NCBI RefSeq assembly: GCF_014199335.1
Contig: NZ_JACIJI010000003.1
Location: 1 to 64,000, forward strand
Direction: 5' to 3'
Source of the DNA: Stakelama sediminis
GTDB taxonomy: Bacteria; Pseudomonadota; Alphaproteobacteria; Sphingomonadales; Sphingomonadaceae
Length of the DNA: 64,000 nucleotides
This document shows, piece after piece, positions 47,724 to 59,575 of the stretch (its first letter is position 1; every line of letters begins with the position of its first letter). The position numbers and the translations under genes are program-made. The notes beneath the pieces are model-generated. The model ran no database searches and had not been told where the DNA came from. It saw only the letters and a program-made list of their open reading frames with translations.

Positions 47724-48524
47724 TCAATGCACGAAGCGGGCGACCACGTCGCGATAGCTGCGGCTGACCTTCACCTGCGCACCCGAATCGAGGATCAGGA
47801 AGCATTCGCCGTTGGTATGCGGCTTGACCTGACGAACCAGGTCGAGATTGACGATGGTCGAACGGTGGATGCGCTGGAACCGGCGCGGGTCGAGCCGCTT
47901 TTCCAGATCCTTCATCGTTTCGCGCAGGATCAGCGTGTTATCGCCGGTATAGATGCACATATAATCGCCCGCCGCGTCGATCCGCTCGATCGTATCGACA
48001 TCGACGCGGAAAATCTGGCCGCGATCCTTGATGTTGATGAGCTTTTCATAGCGGTTGGCGGCAAGCTGGTCGCTGCCGTCGGCAAATTCTTCCGCCGCTT
48101 CGGGCGCGACTTCGGCCAGCACTTCCTTCAGCTTCTCGACCTCGGCCTGACCGCGCTTCTGGGTCAGTCGTTCGCGCACGCGTTCCAGCGTGTCGGCAAG
48201 TCGCGCCTCTTCGACCGGTTTGAGGAGATAATCGACCGCCTGCGCCTCGAACGCGCGGATGGCATGGTCGGAATAGGCGGTGACGAAGACGAACAGCGGC
48301 GGCTCAACCTCCATCAGCCCCTGCACGACGGAAAAGCCGTCAAAACCGGGCATCTGGATATCGAGAAACACCAGATCGGGCTTGTGCGTCTTGATCGCGC
48401 GAATGGCCTCACGGCCGTTCTGGCATTTTTCGACGATTTCGATGTCTTCATGCGCCTTGAGACGCAGTTCAAGACCCTGAATGGCGAGGGGCTCGTCATC
48501 GACTAATATGGTACGGATGGTCAT
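47724..48524 (-). CDS. LytTR-family response regulator
   Basis: A 266-residue regulator. The receiver domain (about 1-120) has the phospho-acceptor Asp55 in VFLDIQMPG, the DDE acidic pocket (Asp9, Asp10) and Lys near 105. The LytTR DNA-binding domain (about 160-262) has QIFRVDVDTIERIDAAGDYM and RIHRSTIVNL. Its ATG overlaps the kinase stop (ATGA). LytTR regulators usually bind two direct repeats near the target promoter. The ABC permease and ATPase genes follow 20 bases downstream and are the most probable targets. Confidence 0.95.
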   Translation of the reverse strand: MTIRTILVDDEPLAIQGLELRLKAHEDIEIVEKCQNGREAIRAIKTHKPDLVFLDIQMPGFDGFSVVQGLMEVEPPLFVFVTAYSDHAIRAFEAQAVDYLLKPVEEARLADTLERVRERLTQKRGQAEVEKLKEVLAEVAPEAAEEFADGSDQLAANRYEKLINIKDRGQIFRVDVDTIERIDAAGDYMCIYTGDNTLILRETMKDLEKRLDPRRFQRIHRSTIVNLDLVRQVKPHTNGECFLILDSGAQVKVSRSYRDVVARFVH

Positions 48525-49618
48525 GCTGCCTTACCTTCGGCTTCCTTACGCTTATACGGTATTTCAATCTCAACGCGGAACCCGCCCCCCGGGTTCGGCC
48601 GCGTTTCGAAACGATGGTCGACGCCAAATGCCTGAGCCAGCCTTTCCCGGATGTTGGTCAGGCCGACGCCGGTAGACTGGTTCGGACGACGGCTTGCCTT
48701 GGTCAATCCCGGACCGCTGTCGGATACGGCGATCCGCACCCTGTCTCCGGCGAGCCGCGCCGACACCGCGATTTCGGCACCCTCTTCCTGCGGCGTTACC
48801 GCATATTTAATCGCATTCTCGACCAGCGGCTGCAAGAGCAGCGATGGCAATTGCGCCTTAGCCACTCTGGGATCGATATCGAATTTGGGCCGCAGCCGCT
48901 CGTCGAACCGCATCTTCTCAATCTCCAGATAGAGTTTCAGCGTCTCCACCTCCTGCGCCAGCGTGACGAGCGCGGTGGGTTCATTGGCAAGCGTGTAGCG
49001 CAGGAAATTGGATAATCGCGCCAGCATCGCATTGGCACGCTCGGTTTCCTTGAGCAGCACCAGGGTCGAGATCGAATTGATCGTGTTGAACAGGAAATGC
49101 GGATTGAGCTGATAGCGCAGCATCGCGAGCTGCGCGGTCGAAGCCTGTGTTTCCAGCAGGCGAAGCTGCATATTCTGATCCTCGACGATCAGATAGAAAT
49201 TAATGCCGAAATACAGCGCAGACCAGCCCGCCAGTACGGTGAAGGCGATGTAGAGCGTGCCGATGACGAGGTTGACCGTCAGCCCGGCAGCATCGTTGCG
49301 GAAGGAAAAGGCATAGGCGTCGATGATCGCATAGATCACCGTCGCGGCGACGAGGGTGAGCAGCGTTACGAGAATGCCCGAAAAGCGCGGCAAACGGCGA
49401 TAATAGGAATAGCACACCGACAAGAGCAGCGTGATGCAATAGCCGACGATCGCCTCGACGATATTGGCGATCACCGTCTTCCACGAAAAGGTGTTGGAAA
49501 TGGAAGACACGGTGCGCAGCAGCAGATAGCCCGTCCAGCCGCCGGCCTGCAGCATCCAGAAGGCGCGGCTCTTATCCTCGAAAAAGGGGCGGGAGAGGAT
49601 GGCGGAAGGTTTGGGCAC
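48521..49618 (-). CDS. sensor histidine kinase of the LytS/YehU type
   Basis: A 365-residue membrane kinase. The N-terminal half has about four hydrophobic helices (near 25-40, 50-70, 83-101 and 115-145). The His_kinase (PF06580) signature is LRYQLNPHFLFNTINSIS with phospho-His174. The C-terminal ATPase domain (about 260-355) has LLLQPLVENAIKYA and SDSGPGL. There is no PAS or periplasmic domain, so the signal is probably sensed within the membrane. The start at GTG 49618 is uncertain. It partners the response regulator encoded next. Confidence 0.93.
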   Translation of the reverse strand: MPKPSAILSRPFFEDKSRAFWMLQAGGWTGYLLLRTVSSISNTFSWKTVIANIVEAIVGYCITLLLSVCYSYYRRLPRFSGILVTLLTLVAATVIYAIIDAYAFSFRNDAAGLTVNLVIGTLYIAFTVLAGWSALYFGINFYLIVEDQNMQLRLLETQASTAQLAMLRYQLNPHFLFNTINSISTLVLLKETERANAMLARLSNFLRYTLANEPTALVTLAQEVETLKLYLEIEKMRFDERLRPKFDIDPRVAKAQLPSLLLQPLVENAIKYAVTPQEEGAEIAVSARLAGDRVRIAVSDSGPGLTKASRRPNQSTGVGLTNIRERLAQAFGVDHRFETRPNPGGGFRVEIEIPYKRKEAEGKAA

Positions 49619-49713
49619 CGGGGGAATAACGGCCTCAAGCGGTTAAGTTTCCCCGTCTAGTATAGCGACGACGCCTGCCCTGCATAGAGCAAGCGCGCTA
49701 ACGCCCCGCCCCC

Positions 49714-49748
49714 AAAAGAAAACCGCCGCCCCCTTTCGGGAGCGGCGG
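49714..49748 (-). terminator. rho-independent terminator of the TonB receptor gene
   Basis: On the minus strand CCGCCGC (49748-49742), one mismatch, CCC and GGG, then GCGGCGG (49729-49723) is followed by TTTTCTTTT (49722-49714). This is a strong GC stem with a T-rich tail, 26 bases after the receptor stop. It separates the receptor from the kinase gene. Confidence 0.85.
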
Positions 49749-49774
49749 CAGTCAGGTTTCAAAGATCGTTGGGA

Positions 49775-52700
49775 TCAGAAGTCGTAGCTGACACCGACCT
49801 TCAGGCGCCACAGCGAGGCCGTGGTGTCGACATTGCGATAGTCATAGCTCGACGTCGACGCATTGCTCATGATGTAGCGCCCCTGAGGGTCGATACCGCT
49901 GATATCGCCTAGCGCGATCGAACCGTAGGAAGTGTTGCGTTCCAGCACGTTCCAGTGGTTGTCGAGCAGATTCAGGAAGTTGTCGACCATGGCATAGACC
50001 TTGATCTTGTCGTTCACGCCGAACAGGTGACCCGGCCCCGGCAGTTCCTGAGAAAATACTAGGTCCATGTCAAAATACCAGGGATTGGTACAACTGTCGC
50101 GCGCGATCGACCGACCCACATAATTCTTGGTGCAGGCGTGGGTCTTGGCAAAGTTCGCATAGCCATCGACATCCGCAGCCGTCAGATTGCCGCCATTGTC
50201 GACATAGGACAGCGGCGAAATGTTCGGATCGCCGGAACCGGTCGGCACATAGATCAGAGCGTTATAGCCATAGTTCGTGATCGCGAACAGGTTGGAGCTC
50301 TTGTAGGTCAGACTGAACGGCGTACCTGACGTTGCGTTGAACGTAATGCCCAGCTTCGTCTTCAGGTCGCCGAAGAACGTCTCGGAGAAGTTCATGTTCA
50401 TCGAGATGTTATTCGTCTGAGAGAACAGGCCACGCGCGGCAGCCGGGTTCTGGATATCGAACGTCGAGGGATATTTGAAGTTCGACGTAGCCTGAGAGCT
50501 GGTCAGGGCACGGCGATCCTGCGCATCGGTATAGGCATAGCCGACCATGAAATCGAACGAGCCGCCGTCCGTGAAGATGCCGTGATTGACATGCTTCGAC
50601 AGGATGAACGAAGCCACTTGGCTGTTATACCCGGCCGAATTGGTCAGGTCGATCGCACCATAGCGGCTCGTATTGAAACAAGCCGCGGTAACGCCGCTAT
50701 AGGTCGGCGTCGGGCTGGAACTTTCCAGCACCGCATTACAACCGGCTGCAAGCGGGTCCATCGAACGATAAATCGGACGACCGTCAATCGTGTAACCGTT
50801 CAGTCCCTGGCTGGGATCGACGACCTGTGTCAGATCGGCAACCGCAAACGGATTGCGATAATGACTGAAGATATAATCGGCCTTTACATGCCAGTTGCTC
50901 AGCAAACCCGACGATGCAAAGTTCAGATCGCTCTCGAAGCCGACATTGGCACGCAGCACGGTCGGCATCTTGATGTTGGGATCGATCGACTGAACCGTGA
51001 ACGCACCTTGTGCTGCGGCTGCAGCACCATCAGCGACGACACAGCTCGGAATGCCCGTAAACGAACCACCGCTCAGCACGTTAACCGGTCCGGAAGGACA
51101 GCCCGCCGCAGTCAGGGTGCCGCGCGCACTGGCGAATCCGTTGTTGGAATAAGCGTTCGAAAACCAAACCAGCGGGTCGCCGCCGGTGAACATGCCGACG
51201 CCCAGACGCAGCTTGTTCTGGGTCAGCGGGCCGAAATCGCCTGCATCATAGGTGAAGGCAACCCGCGGCAGCACCTGAATCGGCAGCTTGCTGAAGCCCA
51301 CCGTATTAGTACGACCGTAACGCTCCGTGAAGGTTGGGTTTGAAAGCGGGTGATCGCCGCTATACCATTGCACGCGAACGCCGGCGACCATGTTGAGCGC
51401 ATCGGTCATCTGCCAGTCGTCCTGGGCAAAGCCAGAGAAGATCGTGCGGGTGAAGCGCGCCGCCGCGTCGTTAACATCACCGGTCGCCGAGAAATTACCG
51501 AATGCGCCCAGGCTGTTGCCGGAAACGACAGTGTCCGGAGACGTATTGGTGCTCGTACCGTTCGACAGGATGCCGTTCTGGAAGTCCGACACATTGTCGA
51601 AAACCAGCGTACCCGTCGCGTTAGAAACGAAGAGGTTGTAGATCTTCGCCTTGTTATACTGCATCCCGAACTTGATCTTATGGCTGCCCATGGTCAGCTT
51701 CGCCAGAGCGGTGCCCTGATCGATCGTGGTGTTCAACTGGTTAGCCGACCGATACTGGCCGGGACCGATCAGGACCGTAGCATTATCACCCGTGCCGTTA
51801 TCGATTCCGACGATCAGACGGGGAATGGGATTACTTGATTGTGCTTCGCCGCCACCGAACGGATCCTGAATGTCATCGACCTGCGCATGCGAATAGCGGA
51901 TTTCGGTCGAGAAATTGTCGGTCCAGTTCGAGAACAGGCGTGCCGAATAATAATCAGATTTGGTGCCCGAATTCTCATAGGTATTTTTCCCGACCAACTG
52001 CACATTACCTGCGTTGGTACCGAAGTCATCAGCGCTGAGCGCAACTTCATCAAGATGCTGATAGGTCGCGGTCAACCGGTGCTTATCGTTGATCTGCCAG
52101 TCAAGTCGACCGAAATACCGGTCATTGGTATAAGGCAGGTTGTTGACCAGCGGACCGGTGTCTTCGCCATACACAGTCTTTGCAATTTGCGAGATCTGAT
52201 TGAACTGCGCTTCGGTCACGCCAGAAAGCGTGTTCGGATAACCAGCGCCTTCCGGACCGTAATCCTGCGCCTTCGCGGTCGAGATGTGCGAATAGGCACC
52301 GTAGAAGAACAGATGGTCCTTGATGATCGGACCGCCGAGCGAGACGCCCCAGCGCTTTTCCGGGTCGATATTGCCGACGGGATTGCCCTGCACCTTCGTC
52401 CCACGCAGGCCATTATCCGAATATTCGAAATAGCCGTTGCCGTGGAACTTGTTGGTCCCCGATTTGGTGACGACGTTCACCTGACAGCCGGTGAAGCCGT
52501 CATATTCCACATCATACGGCGCGAACTGTACCTGAATTTCCTGCATCGCATCATAAGGAAGTGGTGCCGAAGTACGCGAGGCATAGGCAGTGCCGTTCAG
52601 GCCGAACACATCGCCCTGCTGGATACCGTCGACGGTGAAACCGTTCGAACGGTTGTTGCCGCCCAGACACGAATAGGTCGTCTGGCCATCGCTGTTGCTC

Positions 52701-53188
52701 AGCGTGACGCGCGGGTCGTAGCGGATGACGTCCTGAATATCGCGACCATAGGACGGTGCATTCTCAATCGTCTGCTGGCCAAAGGAGACACCGGGACCAA
52801 CCGCAAGCTGCGTGACATTGGCGCGCGAGGAGGTGACGACGATGTCGCCCTGCCCCGAAGCCAGCTTGAAGGTCAGGCTGGTATTGCCCTGCAGCGTGGT
52901 GGTGATGTTGTTGACCGTCTGGCCTTCAAAGCCGTCGGCCGAGGCATAGACGGCATAGGGACCACCCGGCGTCAGGTTGTCGGCGTTGAAACGTCCCTGC
53001 GGACCGGTGGTGATCGAACGGCTGCTGCCCGTACGCGTATCGGTTACGACGACCGTCGCACCCGCAACCGGTGCACCGGCTTCGCTGGTGACGGTGCCCT
53101 GAATCCCGGTGGTGAGCTGCTGTGCGCTGGCTGCGGCAGGAACGATAAGCGCAGCAACAGCCGCACCCATCAGAAACTGATTACGCAT
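49775..53188 (-). CDS. TonB-dependent receptor (Oar-like, carboxypeptidase-regulatory N-domain)
   Basis: A 1137-residue outer-membrane receptor. A signal peptide (MGAAVAALIVPAAASA) leads to a CarboxypepD_reg-like beta domain (about 25-115, with GTVTSEAGAPVAGATVVV), then a plug (about 115-250, with NGFTVDGIQ and GTNKFHGNGYFEYS) and a long 22-strand-type barrel ending in KVGVSYDF with the C-terminal Phe needed for assembly. It is larger than average and resembles Oar-type receptors that take up large substrates such as peptides or glycans; the substrate is unknown. SD AAGGGGAA precedes ATG 53188. A terminator follows the gene. Confidence 0.92.
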   Translation of the reverse strand: MRNQFLMGAAVAALIVPAAASAQQLTTGIQGTVTSEAGAPVAGATVVVTDTRTGSSRSITTGPQGRFNADNLTPGGPYAVYASADGFEGQTVNNITTTLQGNTSLTFKLASGQGDIVVTSSRANVTQLAVGPGVSFGQQTIENAPSYGRDIQDVIRYDPRVTLSNSDGQTTYSCLGGNNRSNGFTVDGIQQGDVFGLNGTAYASRTSAPLPYDAMQEIQVQFAPYDVEYDGFTGCQVNVVTKSGTNKFHGNGYFEYSDNGLRGTKVQGNPVGNIDPEKRWGVSLGGPIIKDHLFFYGAYSHISTAKAQDYGPEGAGYPNTLSGVTEAQFNQISQIAKTVYGEDTGPLVNNLPYTNDRYFGRLDWQINDKHRLTATYQHLDEVALSADDFGTNAGNVQLVGKNTYENSGTKSDYYSARLFSNWTDNFSTEIRYSHAQVDDIQDPFGGGEAQSSNPIPRLIVGIDNGTGDNATVLIGPGQYRSANQLNTTIDQGTALAKLTMGSHKIKFGMQYNKAKIYNLFVSNATGTLVFDNVSDFQNGILSNGTSTNTSPDTVVSGNSLGAFGNFSATGDVNDAAARFTRTIFSGFAQDDWQMTDALNMVAGVRVQWYSGDHPLSNPTFTERYGRTNTVGFSKLPIQVLPRVAFTYDAGDFGPLTQNKLRLGVGMFTGGDPLVWFSNAYSNNGFASARGTLTAAGCPSGPVNVLSGGSFTGIPSCVVADGAAAAAQGAFTVQSIDPNIKMPTVLRANVGFESDLNFASSGLLSNWHVKADYIFSHYRNPFAVADLTQVVDPSQGLNGYTIDGRPIYRSMDPLAAGCNAVLESSSPTPTYSGVTAACFNTSRYGAIDLTNSAGYNSQVASFILSKHVNHGIFTDGGSFDFMVGYAYTDAQDRRALTSSQATSNFKYPSTFDIQNPAAARGLFSQTNNISMNMNFSETFFGDLKTKLGITFNATSGTPFSLTYKSSNLFAITNYGYNALIYVPTGSGDPNISPLSYVDNGGNLTAADVDGYANFAKTHACTKNYVGRSIARDSCTNPWYFDMDLVFSQELPGPGHLFGVNDKIKVYAMVDNFLNLLDNHWNVLERNTSYGSIALGDISGIDPQGRYIMSNASTSSYDYRNVDTTASLWRLKVGVSYDF

Positions 53189-53218
53189 TGAAAATTCCCC
53201 TTAGGAGCTTTGAAGAAA

Positions 53219-53235
53219 GCGGATGCTCTATCCGC
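53219..53235 (-). promoter_or_regulatory. leader hairpin upstream of the TonB receptor
   Basis: GCGGAT-GCTCT-ATCCGC is a perfect 6-bp hairpin 31 bases before the receptor ATG. A second 5-bp pair (CGACG...CGTCG) follows just upstream. They lie in the expected 5' leader and may affect stability or start access. Confidence 0.35.
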
Positions 53236-53349
53236 GCGACGTAGTTCGTCGTCACGGCGCCCAATGCGTTCCTTTTATTTCGTTTGGATGACAGTCAACG
53301 CAGAGGTTCCCTCAGCGCAAAAACAATCGTGCTGCGTTGCAAAAAAGCA

Positions 53350-55497
<2,148 letters not shown>

Positions 55498-55516
55498 TCA
55501 TGCGATCAAGTCGGCA

Positions 55517-57577
55517 TTATCCCGTCTTGCGCAGCGGCCGCGCGGGGCGTTTCGGCGACAGCCATTCAAGGTCGAACGCCTCGTCAAATTCAATGCCGGC
55601 CTTGCCGTCGGCGCTCCAGCGAAGCCTGGCCGGGAACATGCGACTTTCCAGCAGCCCAATCAGCACTTCGCTGCCGATGGCCTCTTCGGGAAATTCGATC
55701 CCGTCGATCATGGCGCCGGTTGTGGAGATGTTGCGGATTCGCACGTCACCGACCTCGCCTCCGACCTGCAATCGCGCCCAGCGCAGCATCTTTACCCGCG
55801 GACTGCGACTCACCCGGAATCCCAGAGGCTGGGCAACCGCCCCTGCTTCCAGCCGACGCCGCGCCTCTGCCGCGCGCATCGGTTTGCCATAGACATAGCC
55901 CTGGATATGACTGCATCCCAGATCGCGGATCAGGTCGATTTCATCCTGAACCTCCAGCCCCTCGGCGGTGGTTTCCATGCCCAGCGTTTCAGCCAGCATC
56001 ACGATTGCGCGAATGATCGCGGCGTTGCGGTTGCCGGGAACCGCAGCACCGCGCACGAAGCTCTGATCGATCTTGATCTTGTCGAACGGCGCGGTTTTCA
56101 GATAGCCGAGCGAGGAATAGCCGGTACCGAAATCGTCCAGCGCCAGCCGCACTCCCAACGCCTTCAGATTGCGGAACATGCGCTCGGCGGCGTCACTATC
56201 CTCGACAAACACGCTTTCGGTGATTTCCAGCTCAAGCCGCTCGGGCGGCAACTCGGCATTGGCGATTGCACTCGCCACCAGTGCGGGAAGGGACGGGTTG
56301 GCGAACTGAATCGGCGACACATTAACCGCAACGCGGACATTTCCCGGCCAGCGCGCCGCTTCGGCGCAGGCGTGGCGCAGCACCCATTCGCCGATCCGTT
56401 CGATCAGCCCGCAATCCTCGGCGATCGGAATAAAGTCCGCCGGAGAGATGGCCCCGCGTGTCGGATGTTCCCAGCGCAGCAGGGCTTCAAAACCGACAAT
56501 ATGGGCGTCCTTCGTACTGACGACCGGCTGATAGGCGAGGTGAAACTGGTCCTCGATCAGCGCTTCGCGCAAATGATCCTCAAGCTGTTTGCGGCTTTGC
56601 GCACCTGCCAGCATTTCCGGCCGATAAAAACGCTGCACCCCTCGCCCGTCGCCTTTTGCGGCATAGAGCGCAAGGTCGGCGTTGCGGGTCAGGGTTTCGG
56701 AATCCGCACCGTCATCCGGGGCGATCGCTGCACCGATCGAACATCCGATCGACACCCGCGATCCGTCGATCAGATAGGGGTGCGACAGGCTGGAAATAAT
56801 CGCGCGGGACAATTCGGAAATTTTATCCTGACTACCCTCATTGGGCAGAATGACCTGAAACTCGTCCCCGCCCAGCCGACCGACCAGCCCCTGATCACCG
56901 ACAATGCGGGACAAACGCTCCGCCACCTGCTTCAGCAGCGCATCGCCGCTTTGATGGCCAAGCGTATCATTGACCGCCTTGAACCGGTCGAGATCGAGCA
57001 GCAGCAGCGTCGTCGTGCGATATGCCTTGTTATCGGCCAGCGTCTGGTCGAGCGACAGGCGCATGCGCTGGCGATTGGCCAGCCCGGTCAGCGCGTCGAA
57101 CAGCGCCAGCCGGGTAATCTCCGCCTCCGACCGGCGTTTCTCGGTCAGATCGCTGCCATTGCCGACAAACCCTTCGAACCGTCCGACCGAATCAAAGACC
57201 GGACGACCGGAAATCGACCACCAGCGGGTTTCATCTCCGTTGACCGCGCAAACCGAATATTCGGCAAAAGAAGTTCGCGAAGTCAGATGAAAACCCAGCG
57301 TCCGTTCGGTATCCGGATTTTCAGCATCAAGCTGAAACACGTCAGTCAACGCCGATCCGATCGCAGCTTGTTCAGCGGTATCCAGTTGATCCGCCACCTT
57401 GCGCGAAAGATAGACCAGGCAGCCGTTGCGGTCCGTCTGCCAGAACCAGCCCGACCCCTGCGCCTCAAATTCGCGAATGAGCAACAGTGCGCGCTGTCCG
57501 TCATCAAGGGCAGCTTCTTCCTGATGCCCACGTAAGGCATTGGAAATACGGGAAAAGGCGGATTGACGCTGCGACAC
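55517..57577 (-). CDS. PAS-GGDEF-EAL-PilZ c-di-GMP protein
   Basis: A 686-residue cytoplasmic protein. A PAS-like domain (about 35-150) is followed by GGDEF (about 155-315, with intact RLGGDEFQV near 245), EAL (about 335-575, with intact FEALLRWEHP, DDFGTGYSSL and KIDQSFV), and a PilZ-type C-terminus (about 585-675, with NISTTGAMI). Both catalytic motifs look intact, so it may make and degrade c-di-GMP, with PilZ sensing the product. It lacks membrane segments. The start is GTG 57577. The divergent fumarase gene lies 126 bases away. Confidence 0.9.
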   Translation of the reverse strand: MSQRQSAFSRISNALRGHQEEAALDDGQRALLLIREFEAQGSGWFWQTDRNGCLVYLSRKVADQLDTAEQAAIGSALTDVFQLDAENPDTERTLGFHLTSRTSFAEYSVCAVNGDETRWWSISGRPVFDSVGRFEGFVGNGSDLTEKRRSEAEITRLALFDALTGLANRQRMRLSLDQTLADNKAYRTTTLLLLDLDRFKAVNDTLGHQSGDALLKQVAERLSRIVGDQGLVGRLGGDEFQVILPNEGSQDKISELSRAIISSLSHPYLIDGSRVSIGCSIGAAIAPDDGADSETLTRNADLALYAAKGDGRGVQRFYRPEMLAGAQSRKQLEDHLREALIEDQFHLAYQPVVSTKDAHIVGFEALLRWEHPTRGAISPADFIPIAEDCGLIERIGEWVLRHACAEAARWPGNVRVAVNVSPIQFANPSLPALVASAIANAELPPERLELEITESVFVEDSDAAERMFRNLKALGVRLALDDFGTGYSSLGYLKTAPFDKIKIDQSFVRGAAVPGNRNAAIIRAIVMLAETLGMETTAEGLEVQDEIDLIRDLGCSHIQGYVYGKPMRAAEARRRLEAGAVAQPLGFRVSRSPRVKMLRWARLQVGGEVGDVRIRNISTTGAMIDGIEFPEEAIGSEVLIGLLESRMFPARLRWSADGKAGIEFDEAFDLEWLSPKRPARPLRKTG

Positions 57578-57703
57578 TTTTATTCAGTAGCCGCCATTCG
57601 GTTTCCCAATGCCTTTGGAACATGCTTAACGACCGATTATCCACACCCCTCTTGGCCGCGCGCGTCCGGCGGCATATGGCTCACCGCCGACAAGGAGACC
57701 CCG

Positions 57704-59227
57704 ATGACGACCATCATTCGCGCTGCCGACCTGATCGAAAGCGTCGCCGACGCGCTGCAATATATCAGCTATTACCACCCGATGGATTATATTCAGGCGC
57801 TGGGCGAAGCCTATGACGCCGAACAGTCCCCGGCGGCGAAGGATGCGATTGCGCAGATCCTGACTAACAGCCGCATGTGCGCGGAAGGGCATCGCCCGAT
57901 CTGTCAGGATACCGGAATCGTCAACGTCTTCGTCAAATGGGGCATGGACTGCCAGCTCGACGACACCTCGCGCAGCCTTCAAGAGGTCGTCGATGAAGGC
58001 GTGCGCAAGGCGTATCTGAATAAGGAGAACAAGCTGCGCGCATCGGTCCTCGCCGATCCCGCCTTCACCCGCCGCAATACCAAGGACAATACGCCCTCGG
58101 TCCTGTCGGTTGAGATGGTGCCCGGTTCGACCGTCAGCATCGATGTCGCGGCGAAGGGCGGCGGCAGCGAGGCGAAATCGAAGTTCAAGATGATGAACCC
58201 AAGCGACAATATCGTCGACTGGGTGCTGGAAATGATCCCGCAAATGGGAGCCGGCTGGTGCCCGCCGGGGATGCTGGGCATCGGCATCGGCGGCACGGCG
58301 GAGCATTGCGTCAAGCTTGCCAAGCAAAGCCTGATGGACCCGATCGATATGGGCCAGTTGAAGGCGCGCGGGGCAAAGACCGACATCGAACAGCTTCGCA
58401 TCGATATTTTCGATGCGGTCAACGCGCTTGGCATCGGCGCGCAGGGGCTGGGCGGGCTTTCGACCATCCTCGATGTGAAGATCCTGGACGCGCCATGCCA
58501 TGCGGCGAACAAGCCGGTTGCGATGATTCCCAACTGCGCCGCGACCCGCCACGCACATTTCACGCTCGACGGTTCGGGCGCCAGCTATCTGCCGACGCCA
58601 GACCTGTCGGCATGGCCCAGGGTCGAATGGACGCCGCCCGCCGAGGCCAAGCGCGTCAATCTCGACACGCTGACGCCGGAGGAAGTCGCAAGCTGGACCC
58701 ATGGCGACCGCATCCTGTTGTCGGGTAAGATGCTGACCGGACGCGATGCCGCGCACAAACGCATCCGGGACATGCTCGATGCGGGTGAGGAACTGCCGGT
58801 CAACTTCAAAAACCGCGTCATCTATTATGTCGGCCCCGTAGATCCGGTGGGTGAGGAAATCGTCGGCCCGGCAGGCCCGACCACCGCGACCCGCATGGAC
58901 AAATTCACCCGCATGATGCTCGAACAGGGGCTGCTCGCGATGGTGGGCAAGGCCGAGCGCGGCGAAATGGCGATTCAGGCGATCGCCGATCACAAAAGCG
59001 CGTATCTGATGGCGGTCGGCGGTGCGGCCTATCTGGTCAGCCGCGCGATCAAGGGGTCGAAGGTCGTCGGGTTCGAGGATCTTGGCATGGAAGCGATCTA
59101 TGAGTTCGAGGTGCAGGACATGCCGGTGACGGTCGCGGTCGACAGCGAAGGGCAAAGCGTCCACCACCTCGCGCCCTTGGTCTGGCGCGAGAAGATCAGG
59201 AAGGAAGGGCTGCTGGAAAAGGTGTAA
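57704..59227 (+). CDS. fumA: class I (iron-sulfur) fumarate hydratase
   Basis: A 507-residue enzyme that hydrates fumarate to L-malate in the citric acid cycle. The N-terminal half (about 15-290) has ICQDTGIVNVF near 66 and the Cys residues that hold the 4Fe-4S cluster. The C-terminal half contains GPTTATRMDKFTRMML near 388 and the late VSRAIKGSKVV segment. It is a single-chain form of the two-subunit anaerobic-type enzymes. ATG 57704 has AAGGAG 10 bases upstream, and longer in-frame starts are not supported. Confidence 0.93.
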   Translation: MTTIIRAADLIESVADALQYISYYHPMDYIQALGEAYDAEQSPAAKDAIAQILTNSRMCAEGHRPICQDTGIVNVFVKWGMDCQLDDTSRSLQEVVDEGVRKAYLNKENKLRASVLADPAFTRRNTKDNTPSVLSVEMVPGSTVSIDVAAKGGGSEAKSKFKMMNPSDNIVDWVLEMIPQMGAGWCPPGMLGIGIGGTAEHCVKLAKQSLMDPIDMGQLKARGAKTDIEQLRIDIFDAVNALGIGAQGLGGLSTILDVKILDAPCHAANKPVAMIPNCAATRHAHFTLDGSGASYLPTPDLSAWPRVEWTPPAEAKRVNLDTLTPEEVASWTHGDRILLSGKMLTGRDAAHKRIRDMLDAGEELPVNFKNRVIYYVGPVDPVGEEIVGPAGPTTATRMDKFTRMMLEQGLLAMVGKAERGEMAIQAIADHKSAYLMAVGGAAYLVSRAIKGSKVVGFEDLGMEAIYEFEVQDMPVTVAVDSEGQSVHHLAPLVWREKIRKEGLLEKV

Positions 59228-59294
59228 GTCAGGCCAGCGATTGGAAATTGGCACCAGCCTTTCCTATCTTCGTTAAGAACAACAACGGGATAGG

Positions 59295-59561
59295 ATGATG
59301 GCAGGCGGCTGGGCGCGCGATGGCGCGGTGCAGGATCAGATCGACGATACGGTCAGCGACGCGGTGCGCGAAGCGCGGGCACGGATGCCGACAGGCGACA
59401 GCGCCCGCTATTGCGTCATGTGCGGTGAGGACATTCCCGAAAAGCGCCGTGCTGCGATTCCGGGCGTCAAAACGTGCATCGAGTGTCAGTCCTCACGCGA
59501 CACGCAGCAGCGCAGTTCAGGGATCAACCGACGCGGAAGCAAGGACAGCCAGTTGCGTTAG
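59295..59561 (+). CDS. small DksA/TraR-type zinc-finger protein
   Basis: An 88-residue protein with a C4 zinc finger (CVMCGEDI and, 20 residues later, CIEC), the fold of YbiI/TraR-like proteins that enter the RNA polymerase secondary channel. The coiled coil is short (about 15-38) and lacks a clear DxxDxA tip, so full DksA activity is unlikely. The C-terminus is polar and disordered. It is convergent with the second zinc-finger gene across a palindromic repeat. Confidence 0.82.
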   Translation: MMAGGWARDGAVQDQIDDTVSDAVREARARMPTGDSARYCVMCGEDIPEKRRAAIPGVKTCIECQSSRDTQQRSSGINRRGSKDSQLR

Positions 59562-59575
59562 GTATCTGCCGCAAC

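Noticed and set aside
49775-53188. TonB receptor as part of the kinase/regulator/ABC operon
   Set aside because: It is on the same strand, but a strong rho-independent terminator at 49714-49748 separates it from the kinase gene.
57626-59254. 542-codon open frame on the minus strand
   Set aside because: It is antisense to the class I fumarase gene, which has clear motifs and a ribosome-binding site.
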